Positions 11,461 to 24,333 of a DNA stretch of 64,000 nt are shown piece by piece. The stretch lies in the NCBI GenBank assembly GCA_024529925.1, contig JAFEUB010001373.1, positions 2,235,001 through 2,299,000 of the forward strand, given 5' to 3'. The stretch is from Ophthalmolycus amberensis. Taxonomy: Eukaryota > Chordata > Actinopteri > Perciformes > Zoarcidae. The notes under the pieces were generated by a model, which was given only the letters and a program-made list of their open reading frames with translations, was not told where the DNA came from and did not search any database. Each line of letters begins with the position of its first letter. Position 1 is the first letter of the stretch. The translations under genes and the position numbers were made by a program.

Positions 11461-13113
11461 ATGTGTTCTAGCTGATTTCCTGACCGCAGCACTTGCCTTC
11501 AGACGAGGTGTTCCTGTGAAGCAGTATCTAATGGCGTCCAATCTAATGTATTAAACCCGACAAAATGTCTAAACTTGTTAGATGAATCTTTGTCTTTGTA
11601 CGATTGGTGGGGCGACCTCGTAGTCTCGAGCACTGAAACTATTGTTTTGTTCCATTTTCAGAAAAAAAAAGTAGTTGATATTTTTCCTTGCTGTAAGTGA
11701 ATGATTTGCTACCATCTTTATTAAAAACAGTGGATAAATTGTGACTGAAGTGTTTTGTCAATGTGCACGTCGGTTCACCTGTGGCCTCTAGATGGTGCCA
11801 TAGTTCTTCCTGGATCTGCTCGACTAGTTCGGTGATTTAACAACTTGGAAGAATTATGCTAACAGACATGTTTGGGATTAGGTTGGTGTACCGGCCCCGT
11901 GCCTGGCTGAAGATCGGAGTATGTCACAAGGCGGTGAAGTGTTTGTTAATGTTGGAGTTGCTGAGTTTGACTCAGCTCAACAACCTGACATTGCCAAATG
12001 GCGCTGCAGCTCATTGGGAAAGATTGGATTGTTTGATGTGTGTAAACACAGACCTGCGTGACTGTCACAGCTCCAGATAGTTCTCACTGTTGGAGGAGAA
12101 TAATGATGCTTTGTTTTCTGTCGTTCTGAGGAAGTAACATTGGAAGACACCCAGTCCACCTCGCGTGTTAACAGATTGCTTCATCACGCTTCACATGAAA
12201 TAATCCTGATTTTGGGTTGTAGTTTACAGTTATTTATTGGGTAATTCCTGTGAACGCTACATGTAATTGGTGACCTCTCCCAACATGTATTTAACTGCTT
12301 GTTGCCAATTCTTGTTATTTCAAACTCTTAATCATCAGTCTTCAGCTTGTTTGTCTGGAACTTATCAACTCTCCGTTCCTGAGCTGGTGTTCTCACGACT
12401 TGTTTTGGGAAATTGAAAGCAGACTGGGGAAACTCCCTTAACACAAATAAACCACTCATTGACAAGCCTCATTTACGCACGCACACACACGTTGTGGTGC
12501 GAAGGGGAGAGCGCAGTGCTTCTGACGGGTAACGTAGGAGGGAGTTCCCGGAAACCTTTTCATTGTGTGATGTTTGACAGCAAGAGTGACCATATATGGA
12601 CTGACGCATGTACGTCAATTGTGAAACAATCCTACGCTGGGACGTCTCCAACGTCAAGCAAAACTTAACTGCTGACAAGAAGAGATCATTGACAACATTG
12701 TGGTCACGCTAACGAGAATTACCGTAATCACCCTAAGAGGTGACGGTTTTAAATAACCTCAAGAAGAAACAACACGTATGTCTCAGTTTCATAATTTCAT
12801 TTACTTAAATATATACTGTACAAGTAAAAAACAGGCTCATCAGGCTCAGCCTGACGAACACGAATAACTTACAGAAGAATGTATCACAGATCGCAATTAA
12901 AGTAAAATGTAAACAGGCAAAGCCAAGACGACACTTTTAAAAACGTATTCAAAAATGCCCTCAGTGTTTTAGTCTCGTGTGGTTCCTGCTGCGCCTCTTG
13001 CAGCAGAAACCACGTTGGTCCAGTTCTCTCGTACAGACAATTTATAAAGTCAATGTTCATTGTGTTGTCAGTGCAGATCGTGTCCAGTGTTTTTTTTAAA
13101 GTGCATTGTTTCC
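11461..13113. other. prdx2 - junb convergent intergenic region
   Basis: This holds the two facing 3' UTRs. ATTAAA at 11720-11725 followed by GT-rich sequence is a plausible prdx2 poly(A) signal. The side next to 13113 should be junb 3' UTR, and TAAAT (ATTTA on the minus strand) occurs at about 12805, consistent with an AU-rich unstable transcript. I see no additional gene. Confidence 0.5.
11720..11725 (+). terminator. Candidate prdx2 poly(A) signal (ATTAAA)
   Basis: The common variant hexamer lies 260 bases past the prdx2 stop and is followed by GT-rich sequence (TGTTTTGTCAATGTG) within 35 bases. Confidence 0.4.
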
Positions 13114-14124
13114 TCAATAAGACTTCACTTTGGGCGCCAACATGAGCTGGCAGCCACTGCTCACGTGCGTCATGACTTTCTGTTTGAGTTGGGCCACCTG
13201 CTCCCGCAGCACGGACGCCGTGTCTGACAGTCCGGCGTTGTCCGTTTTCAGCACTTTCACCTTGTCCTCCAGACGCGAGATGCGCTCCAGTTTGCGCCTC
13301 CGACACTTTGAGGCTGCGAGCCGGTTCCTCAGCCGCTTGCGCTCCGTTTTCATGCGGTCCTGGTTCTCCATATCGATGGGGGACATCGGCGGAGACCCGT
13401 CGCTGCTTAGCATGTCTGGAACCGTCTGAGGCTCCTCTTTCAACCCGCCGTACCGCTGCGAGTGGATGCCCGCGCCGGCCAGGGGGTGCTGGAAGTGGTG
13501 AGACCCATGCGCGATGGCCTGGGGATGCTGGTGGTACTGGTGGTGCGGCAGGTAGCTGATGGTGGTGGAGGGATAGCTGGCCGCGGATGACAGACCGGGG
13601 TTCGTGTTGCAGCTGCTCAGGGTGGTGTACTCGAGCGCGTCTTGCTGCATGGATGAGCCGAACACGGTGGCTGGACCCGAGCAGACGACCCCTCCGGCGA
13701 CGCCACAGGTAATGCCGCCGATGGACACGTTCGGAGGCGCCATCTGGTTCATCTTGTGCAGGTCGTCCAGCGCTTTAACGAAACCGTCAGCGAAACCTTC
13801 CTGCTCCTCTGTGATCCCGCGGTTGTAGAGGAACTGGGCAGGCGTAGGCGTTGTAGTGATGATCCCGTTGCTGTTCTGGATGATCAGTCGCTCCAGTTCC
13901 GGAGAGGCGAGCTTCAGTGAGCCCACGTCCGCCGTCCCGGCCGAATAGAAATCGCTATCGGCGCGCAGGTGCTGTGGCTTGACGTTTGAGTGCCGATATG
14001 AATCAGGGAAGTTCAAGTTCATATTCTGCTTAAGCAGCTTGTAGTCCGGCAGGGCTGCGCCTGGATGGCCATAAGCAGAGAGAAACGAGTCGTCATAAAA
14101 AGGCTGTTCCATTATTGTGGACAT
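13114..14124 (-). CDS. junb: Transcription factor JunB (AP-1 subunit)
   Basis: An intronless 336-aa frame, as expected for jun family genes. The N-terminus [10 protein letters not shown] and the segment [10 protein letters not shown] are JunB-like. DYKLLKQ (about residues 27-33) corresponds to the JNK docking region. The bZIP begins near residue 258 with basic region [20 protein letters not shown], followed by leucines at 285, 292, 299, 306 and 313. It binds TPA-response elements as a homodimer or with Fos partners in the nucleus. The site LASPELERL keeps the serine-proline of c-Jun, and TTTPTP keeps the adjacent threonines. The upstream region has a TATA-like box, CCAAT box, CRE and a serum response element, as expected for an immediate-early gene. 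Teleosts have two junb copies; I cannot say which one this is. Confidence 0.93.
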   Translation of the reverse strand: MSTIMEQPFYDDSFLSAYGHPGAALPDYKLLKQNMNLNFPDSYRHSNVKPQHLRADSDFYSAGTADVGSLKLASPELERLIIQNSNGIITTTPTPAQFLYNRGITEEQEGFADGFVKALDDLHKMNQMAPPNVSIGGITCGVAGGVVCSGPATVFGSSMQQDALEYTTLSSCNTNPGLSSAASYPSTTISYLPHHQYHQHPQAIAHGSHHFQHPLAGAGIHSQRYGGLKEEPQTVPDMLSSDGSPPMSPIDMENQDRMKTERKRLRNRLAASKCRRRKLERISRLEDKVKVLKTDNAGLSDTASVLREQVAQLKQKVMTHVSSGCQLMLAPKVKSY

Positions 14125-14457
14125 ATTTCAGAATACAAGTCAAATACAAGAGTGCGCTGCAAAGATGCTGCGTGGACACCGAGGCTGTCGTGTCCCAACT
14201 GATTCAATCTCCAGCACAAAGTCCCGCTGTATTATTATACTGAAGACCACAGCTATCAAAAACAAAGCAAAACTTCCAAAATAGTGGAACTGTACTGTAC
14301 CAAGTCGTCGGTTTGTGCCTTTAGTTGAATTCAAAGCGGAGTCCAGTGACTAATTCAGATGTTTTGATTCCACGCGCGTGTCGGAGTCTTTTCTGCTCTC
14401 AAACTGAGCTTTTCGTCTGTTTCCTCTGTAATGACAAGCGGCCGTCGCGCTCCGCTG

Positions 14458-14548
14458 TTCTTATATCATCCGGCTCCAACCAGCCTGCTGATTGGTTGTT
14501 TCCTCTGTGGTCCCCGCCTCCGGGAAGTCAGACACACTTGCTGACGTC
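14458..14548 (-). promoter_or_regulatory. junb: junb core promoter: TATA-like box, CCAAT box, CRE
   Basis: On the minus strand, GATATAAG (14460-14467) is a TATA-like box about 340 bases before the start codon. CCAAT is at 14491-14495 and a CRE-type TGACGTC (plus strand 14542-14548) lies further upstream. Order and spacing fit an inducible jun promoter. The start site itself is not visible. Confidence 0.6.
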
Positions 14549-14822
14549 GTTGCCAGGATCAAGGAGCGTAAACAGACGAGGTCTGTCCGGCGTGGGGGGG
14601 CTCAACCCAGGTGGACGCACATAAAATAGATGCAAGGGCACATCCACACTCCTTACAGTTTATGAACAAGTCGGTCTGAAGGTGTCTCACAGCTCAAAGC
14701 CACCAAATACACAGGGAGCCTTATCCAACCGGAGACCTATTGGGGCACCTAACACACTCCCAACCGCTTTGCCGTTCACTCTCAACCACAAACCCCAGCG
14801 GTACGGATATATAGTCCGGTGC

Positions 14823-14829
14823 TGAGTCA
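14823..14829. promoter_or_regulatory. AP-1/TRE site TGAGTCA upstream of junb
   Basis: A perfect TPA-response element 29 bases from the serum response element, about 700 bases upstream of the junb start. AP-1 feedback on a jun gene is a known type of control. Confidence 0.5.
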
Positions 14830-14857
14830 TATGCGGCCCAAGCTGATATCGGACAGT

Positions 14858-14875
14858 CCATATTTGGGTATCCTG
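14858..14875 (-). promoter_or_regulatory. Serum response element: Ets/TCF site plus CArG box
   Basis: Read on the minus strand, the order is CAGGAT, two bases, CCAAATATGG. The second part is a perfect CC(A/T)6GG CArG box for SRF, and CAGGAT is the Ets core used by ternary complex factors. The layout and spacing equal those of the classical fos serum response element. It lies 734 bases upstream of the junb ATG in gene orientation. Confidence 0.65.
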
Positions 14876-16972
14876 GCGCACCAGTTCCTCCCTGACAGGA
14901 GCGGGAAGCCAATCCCATGTTGGCGCGGCTCCAGCGCTCCGGGATGTGGGAGGCGGAGGAGGCGCAGTGCTGCCTGCCTCCACCCTGCAGGCAGGGAGAG
15001 GACGGCTAGGTGTCGGAAACTGTTGGGCGTGTTGTCTTCAAAAATGCATGAAGGATAATGAAGGCACATGCTCAGGCTATCAGACAGAACTCATGTAATA
15101 AAAACAACAATATTTAAAGAGTTTAAAAAGGCCTTATAGTGCACTGCTCAGCCATGGAAATAGTTAATAGGCTAATAATACAACGAGTTCAGTGTTGCTC
15201 ACCTTAAACAGTACTTCTAATTCATATTGTAGCAGTACAGTAGTTGTTGCTGTCATTAAACATTTAGAAGTATAGTGAGTGGATCGGGCTCGAGCCAGTG
15301 GGTATTTCTTCTTCTTCTCTTCACTGTTTATATTAAGTGCACTGAACTGAACAGGACTCAAGGGAGCGTAGACAAATGACTTGAAGGTATCTGTGTAGAG
15401 TAAAGACATGTCCCCCGGACTGAACACCTGTTCTTTGTCTTCTCTGTTTGGTAATGTTCTCTGAATCAGAGTGCAATGCGCCCACGCACGTTCTTATCGT
15501 CCAGTTCGACTTGCCACCTATCCTCAGGTAACGTGTGTGTGTTTCTGTGTTTTTGTCATCATGGCAGCACCTTACCTTTTTTATCGAGCACCTTTTCAAG
15601 CTTATTTTTTCGAACATATTAACTTTAGACAAGATGAGGCTATTCTTAGTTGTTTCTAAATTAAATGAATGGAATAGCAAAGTCATTATTTTCTCACTTC
15701 ACATGTAACATTGAACAGTTTGAAGGTAATTGGAGTATCACAAAATTGCACTGCGGGTAAAACAGTCACATCTATATTTTCTATTTTATTTTCACAGTCT
15801 GCTGTAAAGTGCACACTTGACACGAGAGATGCAGCGAGGACATGTGGGGAAAATGAGGTGATCACTTGATTTTTGGACTCAAGGTGTGATTGTTGTGGTG
15901 GAATTTAACGAACATTTTACGTTGTTTTTTTGAGTTATTGTCTGTAGTCTGGGCTGTGAAGGGGAACCTCAGCATGTTGATGTTGCAGTATAAGTTTAGG
16001 GGACGCACAAACGGTGGATTCAGAGATATTCAGACTTTTAGTACAAGTCAAGTTCAAGACACACAGGATCCTACTTTTCCCATATTTAATACAACAGCAT
16101 CTCTCTTTAGACCCCCGTGCCTTCCAAATGAACTTCTAACAAACTCAAAGTGTACGTAGATGATGAAAAACAACCCTGATGACATCACCTGGGTTATTCT
16201 GCTCTGACGTCTGCTCTGATTCAGAGATTACACAAGTGTTCACAGGCTGAGCAGTATATACTTTAATGTGTATGTGATGGAGACCTGGCCTGTAACAGTC
16301 TAATTCCATATTGAATATAAGGTTAACCAGGTTCAACTCTTCTTTTTAAATTGGGTTTCCTTAATGTAATAAGACCAGGTTGACCTTTGAACCTTTCTAT
16401 CACATTTTGCACCAATCCTCACCTCACCTGAAGTGAGACATCAGGTGTACGAGTCAGCCCTCACCAGACCTGCTGCGTTTATCTGTGACGTCGACGGGAT
16501 TAGGACAATTCATTAGAATATCTGAGGCAACATCAACCGCATCCTGTGCACTCCCTCCGTGTGTTGGAATCGGGCGTTGCAGTTTGTCCAGCTGTTACAC
16601 GGCGGTCAGTTGGAGCCGAGCTCCTCCCACTGAATCAGCGGTGTGAGTGAGGAGAAACATCAGGGGAAACAGAGAAACAGAGAAACAGAAGTAGTTTCAG
16701 GGAAACAGAGTGAAGTATCACCCAGTGGTCAGTTCCAGTTTCAGAGTGACCTCATCCACTTCACTAAAGGCTGTAATCACAAAGCTATGACCGCTTATCG
16801 CATGTGGTTTGTTAGATTAGATCATAAATAAGATATTTCATGAGATTAAATATATCGTCAGCCAGCTCTTCTATTTTTGTCTAATTTCGAACCTTAAATC
16901 AGATTGAGTGAGGAAGATAGACAAGTATATTTTTCCTTATCGTTGCTAAATGTGCAGAAAATAAACTCTACT

Positions 16973-17096
16973 GTATATATATACACATATACATATATAT
17001 ACATATATATGTATATATATGTATATATATACATATATATGTATATATATACATATATATGTATATATATACATATATATGTATATATATGTATAT
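16973..17096. repeat. Alternating TATATATGTA/TATATACA tract
   Basis: About 124 bases of nearly uninterrupted purine-pyrimidine alternation, built of TATATATATACA and its complement in alternating orientation. Large parts are therefore self-complementary. Confidence 0.85.
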
Positions 17097-19387
17097 TGTT
17101 ATTTACGTGGGACTTTCCTACTTGAGACCCTTAATTGGCTCTGAGGCTCTTGAACAATTTCTTGCTGGCATGCACATCATTTCATGAGGCTCAGAGTTCA
17201 CAGGCGCACAGTTCAAACACCTCATACATGCAATTCTGTCACTTCATTTGAGCGCCGGTGTGATTCAGGTCGACAGCAGGGCAATAAAGAACAAAAGTAC
17301 CAGCAGAAATATGAGAAACATGAAAGCGACAGAGAAGCGTATAGGTGCAAACACCTCCGGTGGGACAGACGGCGCCTGTGGCGGCGCCACATAAAGACAC
17401 CTTTCTGTTCTCATTGGCTGTTAGCACATCACGTGATGACTGCTGGCCGTGTGAGGTGGAAGTCCACATTAGCATACATGATAGGAAATAATTGCATATG
17501 TCACATTGTACTTTACAAGTGTGTCATTTATCAGAAAGTCTAAATGTCAACAACACATCTCTCTTTCAGTTATGAATCATGCTTCCCAAATGTATTTTTC
17601 TACTGAGAATTCAATGATGTGGAACCAGCCAGGACTGCTGACCGAGCTGGTTCAACCACAGAGTGAGGTGAACAGCAAAATCATTCAGTTCAATCAAAAG
17701 AGTGATTTGGACACATAACATGAGGGTTGTCTTCCTCAAATAATTGATTTGGCTTTCATGAATACTCATTCATCAAAAACAACTTGTTTGTCCTTCACTC
17801 ACTTCATAAAGAAAACTTTAGTCAGAAAAGGACACAACTGAGGAACGCCTGAAAGCTGCTGATGCTCGTTTGGCCTTCATCACGACTTTAATTCCCTCCT
17901 TTCCTTCCCGCCTCCCACATCAACCTCCGCAGCTTGTTCGGGCACTAAAGCGCTGGCCGGCTTTATTTAATGAACCAGAAGTAACGTCGCTCCTGCGTCT
18001 TTGGCAAGGTCTTCCACTCTGGAAGCTCGGTGACCTGGAAGCGGCCTGTAGGTGTGGTGAGTCAGGTAGGGGCGTTCGTCGGGGCAAAAGAACTGGCTGT
18101 CCCCGCGAACAGAGGACACACAGCAGCATATTAAGTCAGAAGACTGTTAGTCCTTAAAGAGTGCGTGGGTCACTTAGATTAACGCTAACAAGCAGCCGTC
18201 GTCAATCCCTCTCTCACCCCCTCCTCTCCCCCATGAACCGAAATCCCATCCCTGCACCAAAAGCCTTTTTATACTTCTTCCCCCTCATCGTTATCTGGCT
18301 GCCCGTGGGAAATTGAACCGCCTTGTGCGTGTAATCGCTTTAATGAAGGCATGTTTAATCAGCATATTCTTCGTCTGTAGCTCCCAGATAGTGCCAAGGA
18401 GCCTTGTAGCGACGAGAGACCTTTAGCACAAGACAGGATGATTGCTGGGGCCAAATGAGTGTGGCAGGAAAAGACAGTCGGACCCAGCTGTCCCCCCGGG
18501 CTGACGTAACGCATATGGAGCTGTCCTTCCCACTTCCCCTTCATCTACACGGATGCTTAAACTCCCTGTCACTCTGCCAGTCTGTACAAATGGCAAACAG
18601 CAAGAAGTGGGGGGTTTAATTAGGTCTAATCTGATTTTACATGCCCATTTGGTTTATTAATTGAGCTTTCTTTTTGTTTGGAAAAGACAGAAATATGAAC
18701 TTGCTCATGAGCGGGGGGTGAACCTGTGAGCCTGTAGCAGTGTTAACGTTGAGGCCATTGTTTCTGGTGTATTTCAGTGTATTGGAGGTCCTGGCGTCCT
18801 TTGTTTTGGTACAATCAGGAACAGGGCTCGGAGTTTTGCAGTATGAGACGCTGGCATCAAATGAGAGTAAGAGTTGAGTGACAGAGGCGATGAAGACACA
18901 TCATATGTCTGCTGTGACTGTAGCTATGAAGGCTGTAAGTGACCAAAAGGTTGCTCACAGCGCTGAGACATAGTCTAATGCATTTTAACCGTAGTACATA
19001 GAATACTCATATAAAACAGTGCTATTGGGCAGCAGAGGGCCAGCTGGACATTTGTATATTAGTGTTTACGCTACAACAAGCCACACAAAGATGGCAGCTG
19101 ATTTGTTGTAGATTGGTGGATCGTGGAGGAGAGGTGGGATATATAATGCGGATGTTTGATTCCTCTCGTCTGTCCTCTGCCGAGACTTCCTCTTTGTGAC
19201 AGAATAGGAGAAGTGAATGTTGGGTGGCAGGAGGCCAGGCTGTGGAGGATCTCGGTTCACCACATTTTCATTTCCTCAAGAAGTTGCTGCGGTGCCAGTG
19301 TGGCAACGGTGGACTTGAAAAGGAACAAGTCATCAAATCATTGACAAACTCGTACCTGTTCGATGAATATGAAGCTGCAGGCAAGAG

Positions 19388-19440
19388 TCAGTTAGCTTAG
19401 CCGAGCTAACAGCTAGCCTGGCTCTGTCAAAATGTTAAAC
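19388..19440. repeat. Solo end of the GCTTAGC inverted-repeat element family
   Basis: GTTAGCTTAGC ... ACAGCTAGCCTGGCTCTGTCA resembles the terminal repeat of the complete element at 35688-36065. I find no matching second end nearby. Confidence 0.45.
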
Positions 19441-20528
19441 AATTCACATACCATCTCTAACCATCTCCTGAAGTCGTATTTACCGAGACAATGTGAAAAT
19501 GGCGTTGTTGGACGTTTGCACATCTTATTAAGAATTAGCCTTTGTAGTTAAGTTTGGACTCCACATATGGTGAATAATGTAGCTTCAACTTCTCCTTGTA
19601 TGCACTTGTTCACATGCATGTTGTTGCATATCTTATCTATCATAGGTTTTCAGTGTTTTGTTTCCTTTTTATTCTAAATTCTCAAGATGAGGCTTTGTTG
19701 AAAAAGGTGATCCGCTGATTCTACCCACCACAGCCTGTTGACACGTCTTGGGGAGTACTACTGTATATACTTGAATATCGCTGTATAAAGCCTTTTGTGG
19801 CTCGAGGCTACACTAGCCGGTACTAGCATGACACACCCAAATCTCAGGCCAACTGTCGGTGGCATAGAAGTAGAACTGCTCGTTCTAGACTTGCTGTATG
19901 TCGGTTTAGTCGATACTGATGACCCCACTACAGCGGTCGCAATGGCAAAAGTACACATACAAATGTCTGCCACTCTAACCATCCTGCTACGCTGAAAGGT
20001 TCATGTCCATGGTTTAGTTGCATTGTGGGTAATGTAGGTGTCATGTTTTGACAAGGAAAAATAATGTTTGGAATAAAAAAGATATCTTATCCTTATCCAT
20101 TTGTTCTGCTACAACATAAAAACATGACTGAGTGCAGAGGAGTCTGACTCCCTCCTCCTTCTGCATCCTTCCTCTATACTAAACTCAGCCCTCCTGTGCA
20201 AAGGGAGCTGAAATAAGTAGTGACCTGTGAGAAGGAGCGCTCATTCACAGGAGGGCAGGTTGTAAGATTAATCACAGTAGCTGGTAAATGACTTGGCTTA
20301 TTTACACTCGACGTGTAAAATGAGAAGCTGTGGTTTTGGTTTGAGGTTACAGCCTCACTCTAGCCTACACAATTTCCCAGCAGGTGATTTAAATGAGAGA
20401 AGTCTGTGTTTATCTTCCAGTACAGAGACAGTGTCACTAATGATAGATTATGTTACTGATATAGAATGAAAAACCGGAAACCGGATTTCCAAGAACTATT
20501 CTTTATCTCTCCAGTTAATCTCTAACAC

Positions 20529-20547
20529 CTCTCTCTCTCTCTCTCTT
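20529..20547. repeat. (CT)n microsatellite
   Basis: About nine CT dinucleotides in a row. Confidence 0.8.
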
Positions 20548-21049
20548 TCATACAGATTTGTCTCATAAACTCGTCTGCCACAATAGTTAGCGTGTCTTAA
20601 GTCGGTCCCTGGTTTTATTTGACTGTATTTCTGCTGACTGCATCCCTGCCTGCAACGAGAGCACCTGCATTATGATCGATGTGTATCACAGCGACTCTAA
20701 GCAGACACGAGGACGGGACAGTGTGTCTGATTGTGTGGTTACTGGAGAGATCGATGGTGCGAGTTGGGCTGAAACTGTGTAGGCGCCCGAGGCGCTTTCT
20801 GACGCTCGCACCTTTGCTGATGATCATGGAGACTCAGCACTTCTAGACTCCGTTGCTTCCTGGAAATAAAGCAGAGAGATGTGAGCAGAAGTGGATGCCA
20901 TGATATGCCCCAAAAAACACCTCTGATCATGAAGGTCTTGTTGAAGAAGAGAACGTAGAGCACTTGTTGATTTATGGATGTGAGTCTTTCGATATTTAAC
21001 TTCTGCGATTGCTCCAAACCATGAGGAGTTCTTCCAAATCAGTTCCCCC

Positions 21050-21073
21050 ATTCATTCATTCATTCATTCATTC
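21050..21073. repeat. (ATTC)n microsatellite
   Basis: Six tandem copies of a tetranucleotide. Confidence 0.8.
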
Positions 21074-21508
21074 ACAGTGTGAACATCACACTGTTCTCCA
21101 CAGAGTCATGTACATTTTGATAATGCAGCAGAGTGATGATGCCACGCTGTCCCGCTTTACTGCTTTCATTGTTTTGTGACTGATTTGGTCACTTTAAAAG
21201 CTTTACGTATCAAAGTCCTCAGCTTGTTGCTGCATTACTGTGTAGACCTACATTTGTGTGGCTTTAACAGTCCTAGTGCTATGATATCAAGCACATAGCA
21301 CAACATTAACATCATAATGATCTCATTATCAAATTGCCTCCAATGAGAGGGAATCCAGTCATAATACATGCCAGTCATTCAAGCCCCTCAAACCTCCGTC
21401 TGAATTCAGCCTCATTATCTGCTTTCACAGCAATGCAGAGATGACACCAGCAAGCAAAGCCCACTTCTATTTTATTTACCAGAAGTGGTTCACCAGCTTG
21501 GGTTTTCA

Positions 21509-21523
21509 CACACACACTCACTA

Positions 21524-21589
<66 letters not shown>

Positions 21590-21693
21590 ACACACACACA
21601 CACAGACACACACACACACACACACACACAGACACACACACACACACACACACACAGACACACACACACACACACACAGACACACACACACAG
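21509..21693. repeat. Interrupted (CA)n tract with regular CAGA steps
   Basis: About 185 bases of CA repeat broken by GACA at intervals of roughly 14 to 28 bases. This gives a higher-order pattern rather than a pure dinucleotide run. Confidence 0.9.
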
Positions 21694-24246
21694 GAACTTT
21701 CCTGTCAAAGTATAGTTGTTCTCATACTAAGAAAGCAAAGTGAGCGAGTACAAAGGTGAGTGCTGTTCATCTCTATGTGCATTGATGCCCCCGCTCAAAG
21801 CCGTAATGGGCTCCTCGATCATTTGTGCCAGTCTGTGCATCAAGAGAGGCGCTTCAGTCCTTGAACAGGCAGATATTGCTGCCTGTCTGCTGCATCCTTC
21901 ACCGTATCTGCTGTTCTCAAGTCCTTTCACTGAACCTTTTGTGTCTTTCATCTGACGCCATTGTGATGTAATAAAAATAATTCCTGTTGAGTTAGTCACC
22001 AACATATTACAGCCCACAGACCATTTGGTGCAATATATGTGTAAAGCGTATCTATTAGTGGTCGTGTTGGTCTGCTACATACGGAGCACCGCTAACAGCA
22101 CGTAGCAAAGTTAACGGCCAAATTACAAATTACACAGATCGAGCCACAACATTAAACTCTGAGTCTCGTGAAAACGACAAACCACAGAGACTCATTTGTG
22201 TCACCTGCAGATTCTCACTCTTCTTTCAGTCCCACAGTAGCATGACACATACTATGTGTACACTCACAAACACGCTTACACGGGGCATTTTGCTTCTGCG
22301 TCTTTTAAGTTTTGGTAGATTCCACATTGGTCAGTCTTGTGAGGGGTAAATCTGAAACATGTTAAAAGTATCTTTTATCTCTTGAACCGAGCTGGTGATT
22401 TAGCTCAAAACGTTCTTAAATTGTCATTTGTTTTGATAGGAAAGTTTGTTTTAAGCAAAACTTTTAAAAGCAAAATTAACTCAATGTTCCTCTTTCAAAT
22501 GAAAAGCGATAAAATACACTTGGTCTGGTATGACCAGTAGCTCAAACTTCATTCTGTAGTGTAACTAATGTCACTGAGTTAGTTTGCTGATCTGCTACCG
22601 TGACAGTGGGCGTCATCCCAAAATTGTCCCTTTTTGGCCACGTTGTGCAATAATTCAGTTTAAAACAGAATACATTGAATTGAAAAGCAGAACCGCTCCA
22701 CTAAATGTATGCATCAGGCTTGATTCGATTCATTTCCATTTTGTTTCCACTGTTGTATTTATTGTATTCTGTGTTCAGCATTTGCACCACACCACAGTTT
22801 TCTTATTTTTCTTATCATACCTGTTTTAAACCAGCTAACGTTGTTAGCATGTTTGCATCATGGCAGTGGTGAGTACCGGTAATGAGAGAGAAGGATGCAA
22901 ATGTTCCAACAAAAATGCTACTTTTGTCATTTGGTTTGTTAGTTCTGATGTGTTTCACTATTGCAGAGGCCAGTTTAAAATTATATTTAAGGGTTGTGAT
23001 TCACTGATGCTCACTTAGAATATTTAACTGTTTTTTATTACACAGGCACATCTTTTGTGACTTCTCCCCTTCATATTTACTCCCCTTACAGTCCCATGAG
23101 AGCAAAGGGGAAAGAGAAGCACAGCAGGGGGGAAATGCAGACTCACTTGTGGTCAAAACTTCTACAAAAAAACATCCCCTCTGCACAAGCGATGAAATCC
23201 AGAAGTGGTGAGCTCTTCATTGTTAGAGTTTCCAGCGATGAGATAAACCGCATGTATTCGCCTCATGAATACATGAGGCAAGTCTTTTGTTTTTAAATCA
23301 ATTGTATCAGAATATTTGGTTTAATTTCAGGAAGGAGCAGATTATACAGATGCAGACCAGCCATTAGTATGAAATCACAAAGATGAGAGTTCTGTTCAGT
23401 GATCTGTCAGGCAGCGGTAGAGACAGGCGTGACTGGGAGAGGTCTAGTGACACTTTCATCAATACTCATCGGCGTGAAACACTAATCTATAGAGACTGAG
23501 AAAGAACCGTTTTAGTCAGACGACCACAACCAACTCAATTCTGTCTGGCAGTGAAACGGTTAAACTGCACTTTTGCTTTTTCTGCCTCCCAGCTGTCTGG
23601 TATTACTGGTGGAGTCTGGTGCCCAGAAATGAGGTGCAGTGTGTTATCACTCAATCACATGGGTATGATAGTAACCATCAGGCGATGTGCAAAGAGATCT
23701 CTGCTTGGCTTTCAGGTTGTGTCTCTGGGAACCAGCCTCCTTCTATTCTTTGCATCTCGTCTTCTCTTTATCAGTCCATCGTTCTGTGTATTTGGCCGTC
23801 TCTTTTTCCCGCCCTGTGTACATGCGTGCATTATGTGTGCTTTGCTGAGCATGCTGTTTGCCCTTGGGGGTGTCTTTTATTTATACATTCTTGGCACATG
23901 CACTGTTTTTAAAATTCTCCCCGCAGGGGCAACACTTGACCCTTGTTTACACTGCAGGAACAAACGCAATAGTGATGCGATAAAGTCTCCTTCTCCTGAA
24001 GTTGGTCGATCACTAAACACACATGCAAGTGCGCACATGCAGACGCTGTTGTTCTGCAGACGCTCTGCTAATTGACCCCCTGGCTAAGCCCTGCAGTTTA
24101 CAATGATAACAGTGGAATCTAGACAGAAGCAGACGAAAGTAGGCTTCTTATGTCGAACAAAGACATCTGCAGATAGCTGGCAGTTTTCTGTTCATCTGTA
24201 GCTAGCTAGCTAGCTAATTAACACTCGGTTGTAAACTTCCTCTTCA

Positions 24247-24333
24247 GCTAACTGTTTACGCTGTTAGCACCGTTAGCTAACTGTTTACGCTGTTAGCACC
24301 GTTAGCTAACTGTTTACGCTGTTAGCACCGTTA
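24247..24333. repeat. Minisatellite, 29-bp unit, three perfect copies
   Basis: The units start at 24247, 24276 and 24305 and are identical: GCTAACTGTTTACGCTGTTA followed by GCACCGTTA. A partial unit (GCTG) follows. Perfect identity suggests recent expansion. Confidence 0.9.

Noticed and set aside
21485..21715. Long open frames coding Thr-His or Cys-Val repeats
   Set aside because: These are translations of (CA)n/(TG)n microsatellites, as at 25755-25976, 36422-36775 and 43036-43548. They have no start context and no domain.
23551..24075. A 174-residue plus-strand frame
   Set aside because: Hydrophobic and cysteine-rich without recognisable domain, no splice or promoter context, and it lies in the repeat-rich gene-free stretch.
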